64,000 bases of DNA from Gammaproteobacteria bacterium (GCA_024640085.1 JAHEFR010000006.1:62001-126000); one strand, 5' to 3'. Shown: positions 40,624 to 50,621, counted from the stretch's first letter. The notes: generated by a model from the sequence alone, not told the origin. Made by a program: numbers and translations.

Positions 40624-41271
40624 CTAGCGGATACCACAGCCGCGCCCGGAGAAAAGCCGTGCGTATTGCGTAGCAGCGAAGGTCGGATCCTCTCCACCGA
40701 ACACGCCGCTTATGACCGCCAGAGCACGGCAGCCGGCGTCGATCAGCGGCGCTGCGTTCTGCGGTGTAATACCGCCTATGGCGACTACGGGCACGGAGAT
40801 CCCGGCGACTGCCTCCCGGTACAACGAGATCGGTGCCCGGACAGCGGCCGGTTTGCTCGGTGATGGATAGGCGCTGCCGAAGGCAACATAGTCGCAGCCG
40901 GCCGCCACCGCCTCGTGCGCCCGCTCGATGGAGTCGTAGCAGGACACGCCGATCAGCCGATCAGGACCGAGCAGATCCCGGGCCTGATCGACAATCGTGT
41001 CGTCGCGCCCGAGGTGAACGCCGTGGGCTCCCGAGCGGAGGGCCAGGTCCGCATCGTCATTTACGATGAACACGGCACCGTGTTCGCGGCAGATCGATGC
41101 GAGTGTGGCTGCTTCCCTGTCGCGGCGGGCGCGATCCGAGCTCTTGTCCCGGTACTGCACGGTGACGGCGCCGCCGGCCAGGGCGGCCGAGACGCTGGCG
41201 GATAATCCGAGTGTCGCGCACAGGACCGGGTCCGTGATCACGTAGAGTCCCCGGGGCAGGTCCGCTTTCAA
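40624..41271 (-). CDS. thiE: Thiamine-phosphate synthase
   Basis: From TTG 41271 the protein has 215 residues and joins HMP-pyrophosphate to the thiazole phosphate. Family motifs are [18 protein letters not shown] (substrate loop), [19 protein letters not shown] and [12 protein letters not shown]. The TTG overlaps the thiD stop (TTGA), indicating translational coupling; ATG/GTG alternatives would truncate the first strand. A longer frame reaching into thiD is antisense-like and rejected. Its partners are ThiC (24561) and ThiD (upstream). Confidence 0.93.
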   Translation of the reverse strand: MKADLPRGLYVITDPVLCATLGLSASVSAALAGGAVTVQYRDKSSDRARRDREAATLASICREHGAVFIVNDDADLALRSGAHGVHLGRDDTIVDQARDLLGPDRLIGVSCYDSIERAHEAVAAGCDYVAFGSAYPSPSKPAAVRAPISLYREAVAGISVPVVAIGGITPQNAAPLIDAGCRALAVISGVFGGEDPTFAATQYARLFSGRGCGIR

Positions 41272-42068
41272 GATCCATCGCCCTCTCGGTCCTGCAGTCG
41301 TCGCGGTATGAACTGGCCGTGACCAGGCCGGAACGCCTGCCGCAGGGCCTCGAAGGTATAACGCTGAGCCTCGCCGACAGCCCTCGGCACGGGCGTGCCC
41401 CTGGCGAGCAGAGTGGCGATAGCCGAGGCCAGCGTGCAACCCGAACCATGATATTGCCCCGGCAGCCGGCGCCAGCGGTAGACCTCTTCGAAACCCTCCG
41501 GGCCATACAGCACGTTCTCCACGCCCACGGTGTCTTCGTCGGCACCCTTGGCAACGACCCACCGGCAGCCGGCGTCGAGGAATCGGCGGGCCAGTCCTGC
41601 GCGATCGCCAATGCGGCCGCCGAGACGGCGCAGTTCTAGGGCGTTCGGTGTAGCCACGGTCGCAAGCGGGAACAGTTCCTCGACGAGCACTGTCTCCAGG
41701 GCCGCCTCCGCAAGGGCTGCGCCGCCGGCCGCCACCAGAACCGGGTCCAGGACCACGGGCATGTCCGACCTTCCTCTCAGTACGCCGGCCACGGCGGAGC
41801 CGATGGCTGCATCCGCGAGCAAACCGATCTTTATCGCCCGGATGGGCAGGTCGGCCAGTATCGTCTCCGCCTGTTCGGCCACCAGGTCGGCATCCGCCGC
41901 TGACACTCGATAGGCGTTACGGGTGTCCTGCACCGTCAGCGAGGTGATCACCGGCGCCGGGTGCCCGCCCAGGGCCGATACGGTCTGCAGGTCAGCGGCC
42001 ATGCCGGCTCCGCCGGAGGGGTCGTTGCCGGAAATAAGCAGGACACAGGGCGGACTGTTTTCCGTCAT
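41268..42068 (-). CDS. thiD: Hydroxymethylpyrimidine / phosphomethylpyrimidine kinase
   Basis: The 266-residue ribokinase-family enzyme phosphorylates HMP-P to HMP-PP. It shows VLLISGNDPSGGAGMAADLQT at the N-terminus, the PVVLDPVLVAAGG segment, and the ATP-site GQYHGSGCTLASAIATLLA. I start at ATG 42068, where ThiD homology begins; an upstream in-frame ATG at 42137 lies within the rubredoxin promoter region. It is coupled to thiE and diverges from the rubredoxin gene. Confidence 0.95.
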   Translation of the reverse strand: MTENSPPCVLLISGNDPSGGAGMAADLQTVSALGGHPAPVITSLTVQDTRNAYRVSAADADLVAEQAETILADLPIRAIKIGLLADAAIGSAVAGVLRGRSDMPVVLDPVLVAAGGAALAEAALETVLVEELFPLATVATPNALELRRLGGRIGDRAGLARRFLDAGCRWVVAKGADEDTVGVENVLYGPEGFEEVYRWRRLPGQYHGSGCTLASAIATLLARGTPVPRAVGEAQRYTFEALRQAFRPGHGQFIPRRLQDREGDGS

Positions 42069-42154
42069 GGCGCTGGTTTCAAGTTTCGCGCGGGGCATGG
42101 GAGAATACGGCATCTTAGAGCAGCGGGCGACCCGCACGGGAGTAGCGGTAAGAC

Positions 42155-42319
42155 ATGAAGGCCTATATGTGCGTCATTTGCGGATACGTCTATCAGGAGG
42201 CGGAGGGTGATCCGGAGTCAGGCATCATGCCGGGCACTCCGTGGGACGATGTGCCGTTGACATGGCGTTGCCCGGACTGCGGTGCCGGCAAGGAAGATTT
42301 CGAGATGGTGGAGATCTGA
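42155..42319 (+). CDS. rubA: Rubredoxin
   Basis: A 54-residue iron protein. The Fe(Cys)4 site is formed by CVIC near 6-9 and CPDC near 39-42, with the conserved tyrosine and tryptophan environment ([25 protein letters not shown]). Rubredoxins carry single electrons to cytoplasmic oxidoreductases such as rubrerythrin or alkane hydroxylases. The electron partner is not in the window. It starts at ATG 42155 with a purine-rich upstream (GGTAAGAC). It is divergent from thiD. Confidence 0.96.
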   Translation: MKAYMCVICGYVYQEAEGDPESGIMPGTPWDDVPLTWRCPDCGAGKEDFEMVEI

Positions 42320-42336
42320 GGGCAGGCCGCGCGCTC

Positions 42337-43239
42337 TCAGGATCCTTCCGGCCAGCGACGCACGTCGACACCACGCCTGCGCAGCAGGTCGATCACGCTG
42401 TCGGGCCCCACCAGGTGGAGCGCGCCGACCACCACCAGGCAGTCCCGGTCCCCCGCGGCGAGTTCGAGGATCCTGTCGATCCAGGCCGCGTTTCGGTCCG
42501 TGACCAGCCGCCGGTACAGGTCGGGGTAATTGGCGAAGCTGCGACCGAGCTCGGCCGCCAGAGCCCTGTCCCGGCCCTGCCGCCAGGCGCCCACCAGGTC
42601 ATCCATCTGTTGTTCGAGCTGGGCGGCTTCCTCAAGAGTCTGCAGCAACAGCTCGGATTGCATCCTGTCCGTGAGCCCGGCAAAAAGACCGAGCTGAAAT
42701 TCGAGGCTCTCCAGACCGACGACCTCCTTCCCGGACGCGGCCGCCCTGGCGGCGAGCTGCTGGTCGAGCCCGAGCTGGGGAAGGAAACCGAGCTTGAGGA
42801 ACTGCGTGTTCATGATCGTCAGCGCTGCCAGCCACGGCTCAACCCCCGAAAACAGGTCCAGGTCGATCCCCAGTTCCATGGACCGCTCCGCTGCGCGCCT
42901 GTAATCCGGCGCCCCCATGATGTCCCGCAGACTCTTGCCGTCCTCGTTCTGCCCCAGGGCCAACACCAGCGACTGGGACTGGATCGGGTCCAGATCGTCG
43001 AGATCCAGTTCGAACACGAGGCACTGGGCCTGTCCCACGGCAAGATCCACCGGGGCCGGCAACGGGTAATCGCTCTCGCGGAGCACGTGCACGGATCCGA
43101 GCAGTCGCAAGGTGGAAGACGGTGTCGAGAACTCCCAGATGGCCGGTCCGTCGTCCGCTGCCAGAGCGGGTCGAGCCGCCAATGCCAGAGAAGCGCAGCC
43201 CACCACGACGATGGCTACTGCGATGCGCCTGGCACTCAT
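42337..43239 (-). CDS. TraB/GumN-family secreted protein
   Basis: A 300-residue protein with a signal peptide (IAVAIVVVGCASLALAARPALA, residues 6-27) and the two family GxxH motifs: GSVH (48-51) and GALH (272-275), with conserved Glu in between. The family fold is related to a Tiki-type metalloprotease, but bacterial members are largely uncharacterised, including GumN of the xanthan cluster. It starts at ATG 43239, overlapping the upstream aldolase stop by four bases (ATGA). It is probably periplasmic. Confidence 0.88.
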   Translation of the reverse strand: MSARRIAVAIVVVGCASLALAARPALAADDGPAIWEFSTPSSTLRLLGSVHVLRESDYPLPAPVDLAVGQAQCLVFELDLDDLDPIQSQSLVLALGQNEDGKSLRDIMGAPDYRRAAERSMELGIDLDLFSGVEPWLAALTIMNTQFLKLGFLPQLGLDQQLAARAAASGKEVVGLESLEFQLGLFAGLTDRMQSELLLQTLEEAAQLEQQMDDLVGAWRQGRDRALAAELGRSFANYPDLYRRLVTDRNAAWIDRILELAAGDRDCLVVVGALHLVGPDSVIDLLRRRGVDVRRWPEGS

Positions 43240-43826
43240 GACGACACCGGTTCCCCAGTCCCGGCCAGGCGGGCGAGCCAGGCGATCCGCGCGGACGACT
43301 CGAGCGAACAGGTCCACTTGTAAGCCTGGTCGATTGTCTTGCCCCAGGCATAGACGCCGTGGCCGCGGACAATCGCGATCCGGTGCGTGGCGAGCGCCTG
43401 GGCCACGAGGGCAGGGGACTGATCCACATAGGCGTCATGCGGGATCGACAGCACGGGTACGTGCTCGAAGTAATGACGGCCCTCGAAGTCCATGGCCCTG
43501 AAATCGACCCCGTCCAGCGTCATGGCGATGGAATAAGGGCCGTGACTGTGCATGACGGCGATGGCATCGGCGACCCGCCGATACACTTCCAGGTGCAATG
43601 CGCCATCGAGTGAGGCCCCGTCAGGGGGGGGATCGCCGATCCGTGCGGGGAGGAGATCCGCTGCGGTGAGTACGTCTGCGCAACAACCTGTCGGCGTGAT
43701 CCATACGACGTCGCCGTCCCGGCAGGAGGCGTTGCCGCTGTGGGAGTCGTTCAGACCATAGGACCTGAGCCAGCGGAAGTACTTCACCAGGCTCTGTGGC
43801 GCCGACTCTCCCAAAATAGACGTCAA
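43236..43826 (-). CDS. Class II aldolase/adducin-family protein
   Basis: A 196-residue protein with the class II aldolase fold. Metal-binding histidines are His93, His95 (MHSHGPY) and His156 (RGHGVYAWG), with Glu80 in LHLEVYR as the likely catalytic acid. It resembles both L-fuculose-1-phosphate aldolase and methylthioribulose-1-phosphate dehydratase (MtnB); the GHGVYAWG stretch recalls MtnB, but the substrate cannot be fixed. The start is TTG 43826, overlapping the cpdA stop (TTGA). It is the middle of a coupled cpdA-aldolase-GumN unit. Confidence 0.85.
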   Translation of the reverse strand: MTSILGESAPQSLVKYFRWLRSYGLNDSHSGNASCRDGDVVWITPTGCCADVLTAADLLPARIGDPPPDGASLDGALHLEVYRRVADAIAVMHSHGPYSIAMTLDGVDFRAMDFEGRHYFEHVPVLSIPHDAYVDQSPALVAQALATHRIAIVRGHGVYAWGKTIDQAYKWTCSLESSARIAWLARLAGTGEPVSS

Positions 43827-44578
43827 TCCGCGACCCTGCCCACGCGGGTCTCGATACTGCCGTCCGCGAACAGGCGCAGCACCCGGTATCCTGAGGGCTT
43901 GTCATCCAGCGTAAAGCGCTCGCTCCCCGGCTGGAACTGATAACAGGTCGAGGGCGTGCCAATGAGCCGGACACCGTTCACGATCGTGTCCAGTTCCTGG
44001 TGTATGTGTCCACAGAGGACGCTTCTCACCTGCGGGAACTCCCGGACCAGGTCGAGGAGTTCGGCGCCGTCGTCCAGGCCGACAGCGTCGAGCCAGGCGC
44101 TGCCGACGTCGATGGGACAGTGGTGTAGACACACCAGCGCATGGTCGGCATCCGAGGCTTCCAGCTCGTCCCTGAGCCGATGCAGTTCTTCCTCACCGAG
44201 CCGACCGCCACCCCGGTCTCCGTCCCAGGTGCTCAGCATGGGAATGACCCAGGGGCCCAGGCGGATCGTCTCGAGGAAGTGAAAAGGCGTCCTGGACAGG
44301 GTCTCGATCATGCGACCCAGGTGATCGTGATTTCCTGGCAGGCAATAGATCGGGCGTCCGATTTCCTCGAGCAGGCCCCGAATTCTCAGGTATGCGGCGC
44401 GGGAGTAGTCCTCCGCCAGGTCTCCCGTCAGCAGAACCACATCCGGGGTGCTGTTCGCGAGGGCGTGTTCCAGGGTCGCAATGAAGCACTGATAGGTATC
44501 GACGCCCTCCCGGACTTCGTCCCGGTTGGCGAAGATGTGGGTGTCAGAGAGCTGCAGCAGTTCGTAGGCTGGAGTCAT
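43823..44578 (-). CDS. cpdA: CpdA-type 3',5'-cyclic-AMP phosphodiesterase
   Basis: A 251-residue calcineurin-like metallophosphoesterase. Its dinuclear metal site is spelled out in order by LSDTHIF, GDLAEDYS, GNHDHLGRM, HHCP and GHIHQE. The family hydrolyses cAMP in the cytoplasm and sets Crp signalling; related enzymes can take other cyclic nucleotides, so the substrate is by homology. It starts at ATG 44578 and heads the cpdA-aldolase-GumN operon. It is divergent from the O-methyltransferase. Confidence 0.92.
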   Translation of the reverse strand: MTPAYELLQLSDTHIFANRDEVREGVDTYQCFIATLEHALANSTPDVVLLTGDLAEDYSRAAYLRIRGLLEEIGRPIYCLPGNHDHLGRMIETLSRTPFHFLETIRLGPWVIPMLSTWDGDRGGGRLGEEELHRLRDELEASDADHALVCLHHCPIDVGSAWLDAVGLDDGAELLDLVREFPQVRSVLCGHIHQELDTIVNGVRLIGTPSTCYQFQPGSERFTLDDKPSGYRVLRLFADGSIETRVGRVAD

Positions 44579-44655
44579 CCTGGATTGGCCCGGCGGATCG
44601 TGATCCTAGTGTAACCTTGCCGGGCCGGCAGGGATAACTCTGGAGCGAGCCGAAA

Positions 44656-45321
44656 ATGTCAAACCGCACTTTGCAGGTAACCGACGAGGTCTACGATTAT
44701 CTCCTGGACGTCTCACTCAGGGAGCCGGAAATACTGAAGGAACTCCGCGAGGTGACGGCCGAGCACCCCAATGCCCGGATGCAGATCTCCCCCGAGCAGG
44801 GGCAGTTCATGAGTCTGCTCGTCCGCCTGATGGGGGCACGGCGTTGCCTGGAGATTGGTGTTTTCACCGGTTACAGCAGTCTCGCGGTGGCCGCGGCTCT
44901 CCCCGATAACGGCTTGATCCTGGCTTGCGACGTGAACGAAGAGTACACCTCGATCGCAAGGGCTTTCTGGGAACGCGCGGGTGTCGCGGGGAAGATAGAC
45001 CTCAGACTCGGACCGGCGTTGGACACCCTGGACGATCTCCTGGACGACGGTCAGGCGGACGCCTTCGATTTCGCCTTCATCGACGCCGACAAGAGCAGCT
45101 ACCCCGGGTATTTCGATCGTTGCCTCCGACTGCTGCGTCCAGGGGGCCTGATAGCCGTCGACAACACTCTGTGGTCGGGGCGGCTCGTGGATGAGCGGGA
45201 GCAGGATGCGGACAGCTGCGCCCTGCGGGACTTCAACCGTGCCGTGCACGCCGACGAGAGGATTGATCTCAGCCTTGTCCCCATCGGCGACGGGTTGACG
45301 CTGGCCCGGAAGCGACCCTGA
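44656..45321 (+). CDS. Caffeoyl-CoA-type SAM-dependent O-methyltransferase
   Basis: A 221-residue protein of the CCoAOMT family. The SAM loop is CLEIGVFTGYSSLAVAAALP near 63-82. The metal-binding region FAFIDADKSSYPGYFDRCLRLL and the DNTLWSGRL motif are conserved. Bacterial members methylate catechol-like or other hydroxyl acceptors; the substrate here is unknown. It stands between cpdA (divergent) and ahcY/metK (convergent), close to the genes that make SAM and clear its product SAH. Confidence 0.93.
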   Translation: MSNRTLQVTDEVYDYLLDVSLREPEILKELREVTAEHPNARMQISPEQGQFMSLLVRLMGARRCLEIGVFTGYSSLAVAAALPDNGLILACDVNEEYTSIARAFWERAGVAGKIDLRLGPALDTLDDLLDDGQADAFDFAFIDADKSSYPGYFDRCLRLLRPGGLIAVDNTLWSGRLVDEREQDADSCALRDFNRAVHADERIDLSLVPIGDGLTLARKRP

Positions 45322-45327
45322 GACATC

Positions 45328-45352
45328 GGAGCCGCCCCCGGAAGGCGGCTCC
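45328..45352. terminator. Stem-loop between the O-methyltransferase and ahcY
   Basis: A perfect 9-bp stem GGAGCCGCC (45328-45336) / GGCGGCTCC (45344-45352) with a seven-base loop lies in the 52-base gap between convergent stops. There is no T-run on either strand, so it may serve as a weak or Rho-assisted bidirectional terminator. Confidence 0.5.
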
Positions 45353-45373
45353 CGTCGGTCGGGCTGCAGACGG

Positions 45374-46684
45374 TCAGTACCTGTAATAGTCCGGCTTGTA
45401 AGGGCCGTCCGGCTTCACGCCGAGATACTTGGCCTGTTCCTGGGTGAGCCGCGTAAGCGCGGCGCCGATGCGGTCCAGGTGCAGGCGGGCCACCTTCTCG
45501 TCGAGGTGCTTGGGCAGCACGTAGACGCGGCGCTCGTACTTGCCCGGGTTCTGCCACAGGTCCATCTGCGCCAGGACCTGATTGGTAAAAGAGTTGGACA
45601 TGACGAAGCTGGGGTGACCGGTGGCGCAGCCCAGGTTAACGAGTCTGCCCTCGGCGAGCAGAATGATGCGCTTGCCGTCGGGGAAGATGATGTGATCTAC
45701 CTGGGGCTTGATGTTGTCCCAGGTCAGCGCTCGCAGAGCGGCAACGTCGATCTCGTTGTCGAAGTGACCGATATTGCAGACGATAGCCTGGTCGCGCATC
45801 TTGCGCATGTGGTCAATGGTGATCACCTTCGTGTTGCCGGTGGCGGTGACGAAGATATCGGCCTTGCCGGCAACCTCGTCCAGGGTGACCACCCGGTACC
45901 CTTCCATGGCGGCCTGGAGGGCGCAGATGGGATCGATCTCGGTGATCCAGACTGTGGCGCCGAGGCCGCGCAGGGCCTGCGCAGAGCCCTTGCCCACGTC
46001 GCCATAGCCGCAGACAACCGCGACCTTACCGGCGATCATCACATCGGTGGCCCGCTTGATGGCGTCCACCAGGGACTCCCGGCAACCATAGAGATTGTCG
46101 AATTTGGACTTGGTCACCGAGTCGTTGACGTTGATGGCCGGCACCCGAAGCAGCCCGGCGCGCTCCATCTCGTAGAGCCGCGCCACGCCGGTCGTGGTTT
46201 CCTCGGAGATGCCCCGCACCTCCGCCAGCAGCTCGGGGTACTTGTCGTGCATCAACTGGGTCAGGTCGCCGCCGTCGTCCAGCAGCATATTGGGCCGCCA
46301 GCCCTCCTGGCCGACGATGGTCTGCTCGACGCACCACCAATACTCGTCTTCGGTCTCGCCCTTCCAGGCGAACACCGGGATGCCGTCGGCGGCGACGGCC
46401 GCCGCTGCATGGTCCTGGGTAGAGAATATGTTGCACGACGACCAGCGCACTTCGGCCCCCAGCCGGACCAGAGTCTGGATGAGGACGGCGGTCTGGATGG
46501 TCATGTGCAGGCAGCCGGCGATCCGGGCCCCGGCCAGCGGTTTCTTGTCCGCATATTCGCGACGGATAGCCATCAGTCCGGGCATCTCGGTTTCGGCGAT
46601 GGCGATCTCCTTGCGGCCCCAGTCGGCCAGGCCGATATCAGCCACCTTGTAATCCGGTTCCATGATCTTCGCTGTTTGGGTCAT
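45374..46684 (-). CDS. ahcY: Adenosylhomocysteinase
   Basis: The 436-residue NAD-dependent enzyme splits SAH into adenosine and homocysteine. The N-terminal SAH-binding block ([29 protein letters not shown]), the catalytic STQDHAAAA segment, the [23 protein letters not shown] loop and the C-terminal [12 protein letters not shown] tail (Lys and Tyr for NAD) are all intact. It lies 33 bases downstream of metK on the same strand, so it is probably in its operon. No SAH riboswitch is visible between the two. Confidence 0.98.
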   Translation of the reverse strand: MTQTAKIMEPDYKVADIGLADWGRKEIAIAETEMPGLMAIRREYADKKPLAGARIAGCLHMTIQTAVLIQTLVRLGAEVRWSSCNIFSTQDHAAAAVAADGIPVFAWKGETEDEYWWCVEQTIVGQEGWRPNMLLDDGGDLTQLMHDKYPELLAEVRGISEETTTGVARLYEMERAGLLRVPAINVNDSVTKSKFDNLYGCRESLVDAIKRATDVMIAGKVAVVCGYGDVGKGSAQALRGLGATVWITEIDPICALQAAMEGYRVVTLDEVAGKADIFVTATGNTKVITIDHMRKMRDQAIVCNIGHFDNEIDVAALRALTWDNIKPQVDHIIFPDGKRIILLAEGRLVNLGCATGHPSFVMSNSFTNQVLAQMDLWQNPGKYERRVYVLPKHLDEKVARLHLDRIGAALTRLTQEQAKYLGVKPDGPYKPDYYRY

Positions 46685-46717
46685 TGCAACTCCTGATTGA
46701 TTTCTCAGACGTGGCGT

Positions 46718-47878
46718 TCAGGCCGCGGCGTCTGTCTTCAAGGCTTCCGCCTTGTCTGTCCTTTCCCAGGTGAATTCAGGTTCCTCCCGGCCGAAGTGGC
46801 CGTACGCGGCCGTCTTCCTGTAGATGGGCCTGATGAGGTCCAGCATCTCGACGATACCGAAAGGCGTCAGATCGAAATGCTGCCGCACCAGGCTTCGTAG
46901 GCGCTCGTCGGGGACCCCGCCGGTGCCGAAAGTCTCGATATTGACCGAGGTCGGCTCGGCGATGCCTATCGCGTAGGAGACCTGTACTTCGCATCGATCC
47001 GCCAGACCCGCCGCGACGATGTTCTTGGCCACGTACCGGGCCGCATAGGCAGCCGAACGGTCTACCTTGGAGGGATCTTTCCCAGAGAACGCACCGCCTC
47101 CGTGACGAGCCATCCCGCCATAGGTGTCGACGATGATCTTCCGGCCGGTCACGCCGCAATCCCCAACGGGCCCTCCGATGACGAAGCGCCCCGTCGGATT
47201 GATGTGGAACCGGGTTCCGTCATGCAGCCATTCCTTGGGTAGCGTCGGCAGGATGATCGTCTCCATGACGGCTTCGCGCAGATCCTCCTGCCGGATGTCG
47301 GGTGCGTGCTGCGTGGACAGCACCACAGCGTCCACGGCCACCGGACGCCCGCCTTCGTAACGCAGCGTGACCTGACTCTTGGCGTCGGGCCTCAGCCACG
47401 GCAGGGTTCCGTTTCGCCGTTCTTCTGCCTGGCGCTGGACCAATCGGTGGGCGAACGTGATCGGTGCCGGCATCAGCACTTCGGTCTCGTTGCTGGCGTA
47501 GCCGAACATCATCCCCTGGTCCCCGGCGCCCTGCATTCGGCGTTCCTCCCGGTTGACGCCCTGGGCGATGTCTCCGGACTGCTTGCCGATAGCGTTGAGT
47601 ACGGCGCAGGTCGCCCCGTCGAAGCCCACATCCGAGCTGTTGTATCCGATTTCCAGGATGGTGGATCGGGTCAGATCTTCCAGATCGACCCACGCACTGG
47701 TCGTGATCTCGCCGGCGACGACGACCATGCCGGTTTTAACCAGTGTTTCACAGGCCACGCGGGCGTCCGGGTCCACCTGCAGGATTGCATCCAGGACGGC
47801 GTCGGAAATCTGGTCGGCGATTTTGTCCGGATGGCCCTCGGAGACCGATTCCGACGTAAAAATATAGTTTTCAGACAT
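46718..47878 (-). CDS. metK: S-adenosylmethionine synthetase
   Basis: From ATG 47878 the protein has 386 residues. It makes SAM from methionine and ATP. Signatures are [36 protein letters not shown] and the glycine-rich [19 protein letters not shown] loop. The in-frame extension to 48124 is rejected because it runs through the promoter region and into the redoxin gene. It diverges from the redoxin at 47988 and heads a probable metK-ahcY operon. Confidence 0.98.
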   Translation of the reverse strand: MSENYIFTSESVSEGHPDKIADQISDAVLDAILQVDPDARVACETLVKTGMVVVAGEITTSAWVDLEDLTRSTILEIGYNSSDVGFDGATCAVLNAIGKQSGDIAQGVNREERRMQGAGDQGMMFGYASNETEVLMPAPITFAHRLVQRQAEERRNGTLPWLRPDAKSQVTLRYEGGRPVAVDAVVLSTQHAPDIRQEDLREAVMETIILPTLPKEWLHDGTRFHINPTGRFVIGGPVGDCGVTGRKIIVDTYGGMARHGGGAFSGKDPSKVDRSAAYAARYVAKNIVAAGLADRCEVQVSYAIGIAEPTSVNIETFGTGGVPDERLRSLVRQHFDLTPFGIVEMLDLIRPIYRKTAAYGHFGREEPEFTWERTDKAEALKTDAAA

Positions 47879-47912
47879 TCTCTCTGGCCCAGGGAGCGGA
47901 AAAAAGAACCGA

Positions 47913-47929
47913 ATTATACAGACTATAAT
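47913..47929. promoter_or_regulatory. Back-to-back -10 elements of metK and the redoxin
   Basis: ATTATA (47913-47918), which is TATAAT on the minus strand, is followed by CAGAC and then TATAAT (47924-47929) on the plus strand. The two perfect -10 hexamers point away from each other with five bases between them. Only weak -35 matches are present (about CTGAAC for metK). The arrangement should make the two promoters mutually exclusive. Confidence 0.6.
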
Positions 47930-47933
47930 CTCC

Positions 47934-47968
47934 CCGTTCAGTTCTTGCCGTGAACGGACGCACGTCCG
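47934..47968. repeat. Two adjacent inverted repeats in the metK/redoxin intergenic region
   Basis: CCGTTCA (47934-47940) and TGAACGG (47951-47957) form a perfect 7-bp inverted repeat around a 10-base loop. A second, CGGAC-GCAC-GTCCG (47955-47968), follows and shares three bases. Both lie upstream of metK and within the predicted 5' leader of the redoxin. They could be an operator for metK or structured leader RNA for the redoxin. Confidence 0.5.
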
Positions 47969-47987
47969 GGAAATCAAGGAGACCCCG

Positions 47988-48542
47988 ATGGCCGCCAAGG
48001 AAACTCCGGTGTGCGATTCTGGCACGCCAGCCCCCGATTTTTCATTGCCCGACCCGTCCGGCAGGGTCTGGACGCTGCGGGATTGTCGCGGACAAAAGGG
48101 CACGGTAGTGATGTTCATTTGCAACCACTGCCCCTACGTCAAGGCGGTCCTGGATCGAATCATCCGCGATGCCAGGGATCTAGAGCCTCTCGGCGTGCGC
48201 TTCGTGGCCATCATGTCAAACGATCCGGAGCAATATCCCGAGGACGCTCCCGAGCAGATGGCGCGTGTTGCAAAGCAGCATGCGTTCCCGTTCCCCTATC
48301 TGATTGATGCCACCCAGGACGTGGCGCGCTCATATGGGGCGGTCTGTACGCCGGATTTCTTCGGCTACGACGCGGACCTCGGGCTGCGCTATCGGGGAAG
48401 GCTGGATGCGAGCGGGCGGGATCCGGCGCCGCCCGGGACCCGGCGCGAGTTATTCGAGGCCATGAGCGGAATCGCAGCAGGCGGGGAGGGCCCCGCGGAG
48501 CAGACTCCGAGCATCGGCTGTTCGATCAAATGGCGGCAATGA
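47988..48542 (+). CDS. Thioredoxin-fold redoxin (AhpC/TSA-like)
   Basis: A 184-residue protein of the peroxiredoxin-like redoxin family. It has [19 protein letters not shown] and the redox motif [17 protein letters not shown] near 45-61, with two cysteines in a Cys-x2-Cys arrangement followed by Pro. There is no signal peptide, so it is cytoplasmic. It is thought to act as a thiol peroxidase or disulfide reductase; the partner is unknown. Its promoter is back to back with metK's, and tkt follows after 84 bases. Confidence 0.9.
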   Translation: MAAKETPVCDSGTPAPDFSLPDPSGRVWTLRDCRGQKGTVVMFICNHCPYVKAVLDRIIRDARDLEPLGVRFVAIMSNDPEQYPEDAPEQMARVAKQHAFPFPYLIDATQDVARSYGAVCTPDFFGYDADLGLRYRGRLDASGRDPAPPGTRRELFEAMSGIAAGGEGPAEQTPSIGCSIKWRQ

Positions 48543-48626
48543 GCCGGCCGGACCGGGGTGCGCTTGCCGGGCGGAGCGTCATACCGGAAAATTCCATCTT
48601 TCACCCCGCCCCGTCCCGGAGTCCTC

Positions 48627-50621
48627 ATGTCTGACCGAAGAGATCTCGCGAACGCCATTCGCGCGCTGAGCATGGACGCCGTCCAGGCCGCCAATTCGGG
48701 CCATCCCGGAATGCCAATGGGCATGGCCGACATCGCGGAAGTGTTGTGGAACGATTTCCTGAAGCACAATCCCGCGAATCCGCGATGGCCCGACAGGGAC
48801 CGGTTTGTGGTCTCCAACGGCCACGGGTCCATGCTGCTTTACTCTCTGTTGCATCTGAGCGGGTACGGACTTTCCATCGACGAGCTGCGTAACTTCCGCC
48901 AGTTCGGCCACCATACGGCGGGCCATCCGGAGTACGAACCCGAAATCGGGATAGAGACCACTACCGGGCCCCTTGGCCAGGGACTGGCCAACGCCGTGGG
49001 CATGGCGCTGGCGGAGAAGACCCTGGCCGCCCGGTTCAATCGTCCCGGTCACGAGATGATCGACCACTACACCTATGTCTTCCTGGGCGATGGTTGTCTC
49101 ATGGAGGGCATCTCCCACGAAGCCTGTTCCCTGGCCGGCACCCTCGGGCTCGGAAAACTGATCTTCCTTTATGACGACAATGGTATCTCCATCGACGGTG
49201 AGGTGGAGGGCTGGTTCACGGACGACACGCCCGGGCGGTTCGAGGCTTATGGATGGCACGTGGTCCGGGACGTCGACGGGCACGACGCCCAGGCGATAGT
49301 AGCGGCCCTGGAGGCTGCCCGGGCGGAAACGACCCGACCCTCCATCATCTGCTGCAAGACCGTCATCGGGTGGGGCGCGCCGACACTGCAGGGGACCGAG
49401 GCCACCCATGGCGCGGCCCTGGGCGAGGAGGAGGTGGCGCGGACCCGCGAGAACATCGGCTGGCCCTACCCGCCCTTCGAGATCCCCGACGAGATCCGGA
49501 CCGGCTGGGACGCCAGGGAACGCGGCCGCAAGCTGGAGGAGGGATGGAACGCCCGGATGCAGGCTTATGCCGCAGAGTTCCCCGAACTGGCCGCTGAATT
49601 CGATCGACGCATGAGCGGGCGCCTGCCTGCTGACTGGCGGGAGACGGCCGACGCCGCCATCGGCGCCATCGCCGCCAAGGCCGCGGACATGGCCACCCGC
49701 AAGGCTTCCCAGGTAGCGCTGGAAGCCTTCGGACCGGCCCTGCCCGAACTGATCGGTGGCTCGGCGGACCTGACCGGGTCCAACAACACGCTCTGGTCGG
49801 GCTCGGAAACCATCACGGACGCCCGGCCGGCAGGCAACTACCTCCATTTCGGCGTCCGCGAGTTCGGCATGACGGCCATCCTCAACGGCCTCTCTCTGCA
49901 CGGCGGATTCAAGGCCTATGGCGGGACCTTCCTGGTGTTTTCGGACTATGCCCGCAACGGTGCCAGGATGGCCGCATTGATGGGCCAGCCCGTCATCCTC
50001 GTGTACACCCACGACTCCATCGGTCTGGGCGAGGACGGGCCCACCCACCAGCCCGTAGAGCATCTGGCCAGCCTCAGGATCATCCCGAACATGCATGTCT
50101 GGAGGCCCTGCGACAGCGTGGAGTCGGCGGTCGCCTGGCGTCACGCCCTGGAGAGCGAGACAGCGCCTCACAGCCTGGTCTTCTCCAGGCAGACCCTGCC
50201 GTTCCAGCATCGCGATAAGAGACAGATTACCGACATCGATCGGGGTGGCTATGTGCTGAGGGATTGCGACGGGCAGCTGGACACGATCCTGATCGCCACC
50301 GGGTCCGAGGTCGCGCTGGCCATGTCGGCCGCCGAAAGGCTCGCGGAGGAAGGCATGGGCGTGCGCGTGGTTTCGATGCCCAGCACGACCGTCTTCGATC
50401 AGCAGGACGGCAGCTATCGGGACTCGGTGCTGCCGCCCGGGGTGACGCGCAGGGTGGCGATCGAGGCGGGGGTGCCCGATTGCTGGTACCGCTACGTCGG
50501 CAGCAAGGGCGCGGTGATAGGCATGGACACCTTCGGCGCCTCGGCGCCGGCCAAGGTGCTGTTCGAACATTTCGGCTTCAACGTCGAGAACGTCAAGAAT
50601 ACGGTCATGCAACTCGGATAG
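48627..50621 (+). CDS. tkt: Transketolase
   Basis: A 664-residue TPP enzyme of the pentose-phosphate and Calvin cycles. The TPP site is [22 protein letters not shown] near 155-176 with NGISIDG completing the metal ligands. The phosphate-binding [19 protein letters not shown] and the C-terminal half ([19 protein letters not shown]) are intact. It starts at ATG 48627; a frame from 48558 is not family-like. It begins the tkt-gap-pgk-pyk block, an order common in autotrophic gammaproteobacteria. Confidence 0.97.
   Translation: MSDRRDLANAIRALSMDAVQAANSGHPGMPMGMADIAEVLWNDFLKHNPANPRWPDRDRFVVSNGHGSMLLYSLLHLSGYGLSIDELRNFRQFGHHTAGHPEYEPEIGIETTTGPLGQGLANAVGMALAEKTLAARFNRPGHEMIDHYTYVFLGDGCLMEGISHEACSLAGTLGLGKLIFLYDDNGISIDGEVEGWFTDDTPGRFEAYGWHVVRDVDGHDAQAIVAALEAARAETTRPSIICCKTVIGWGAPTLQGTEATHGAALGEEEVARTRENIGWPYPPFEIPDEIRTGWDARERGRKLEEGWNARMQAYAAEFPELAAEFDRRMSGRLPADWRETADAAIGAIAAKAADMATRKASQVALEAFGPALPELIGGSADLTGSNNTLWSGSETITDARPAGNYLHFGVREFGMTAILNGLSLHGGFKAYGGTFLVFSDYARNGARMAALMGQPVILVYTHDSIGLGEDGPTHQPVEHLASLRIIPNMHVWRPCDSVESAVAWRHALESETAPHSLVFSRQTLPFQHRDKRQITDIDRGGYVLRDCDGQLDTILIATGSEVALAMSAAERLAEEGMGVRVVSMPSTTVFDQQDGSYRDSVLPPGVTRRVAIEAGVPDCWYRYVGSKGAVIGMDTFGASAPAKVLFEHFGFNVENVKNTVMQLG

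Noticed and set aside
46685-46717. A possible SAH or SAM riboswitch in front of ahcY or metK
   Set aside because: The ahcY-metK gap is only 33 bases and no riboswitch motif is visible. The metK upstream region has hairpins but no match I recognise to the SAM or SAH families.
47878-48124. A longer metK start upstream of ATG 47878
   Set aside because: The extra 82 residues run antisense into the redoxin gene and across both promoters. Standard MetK starts at [13 protein letters not shown].
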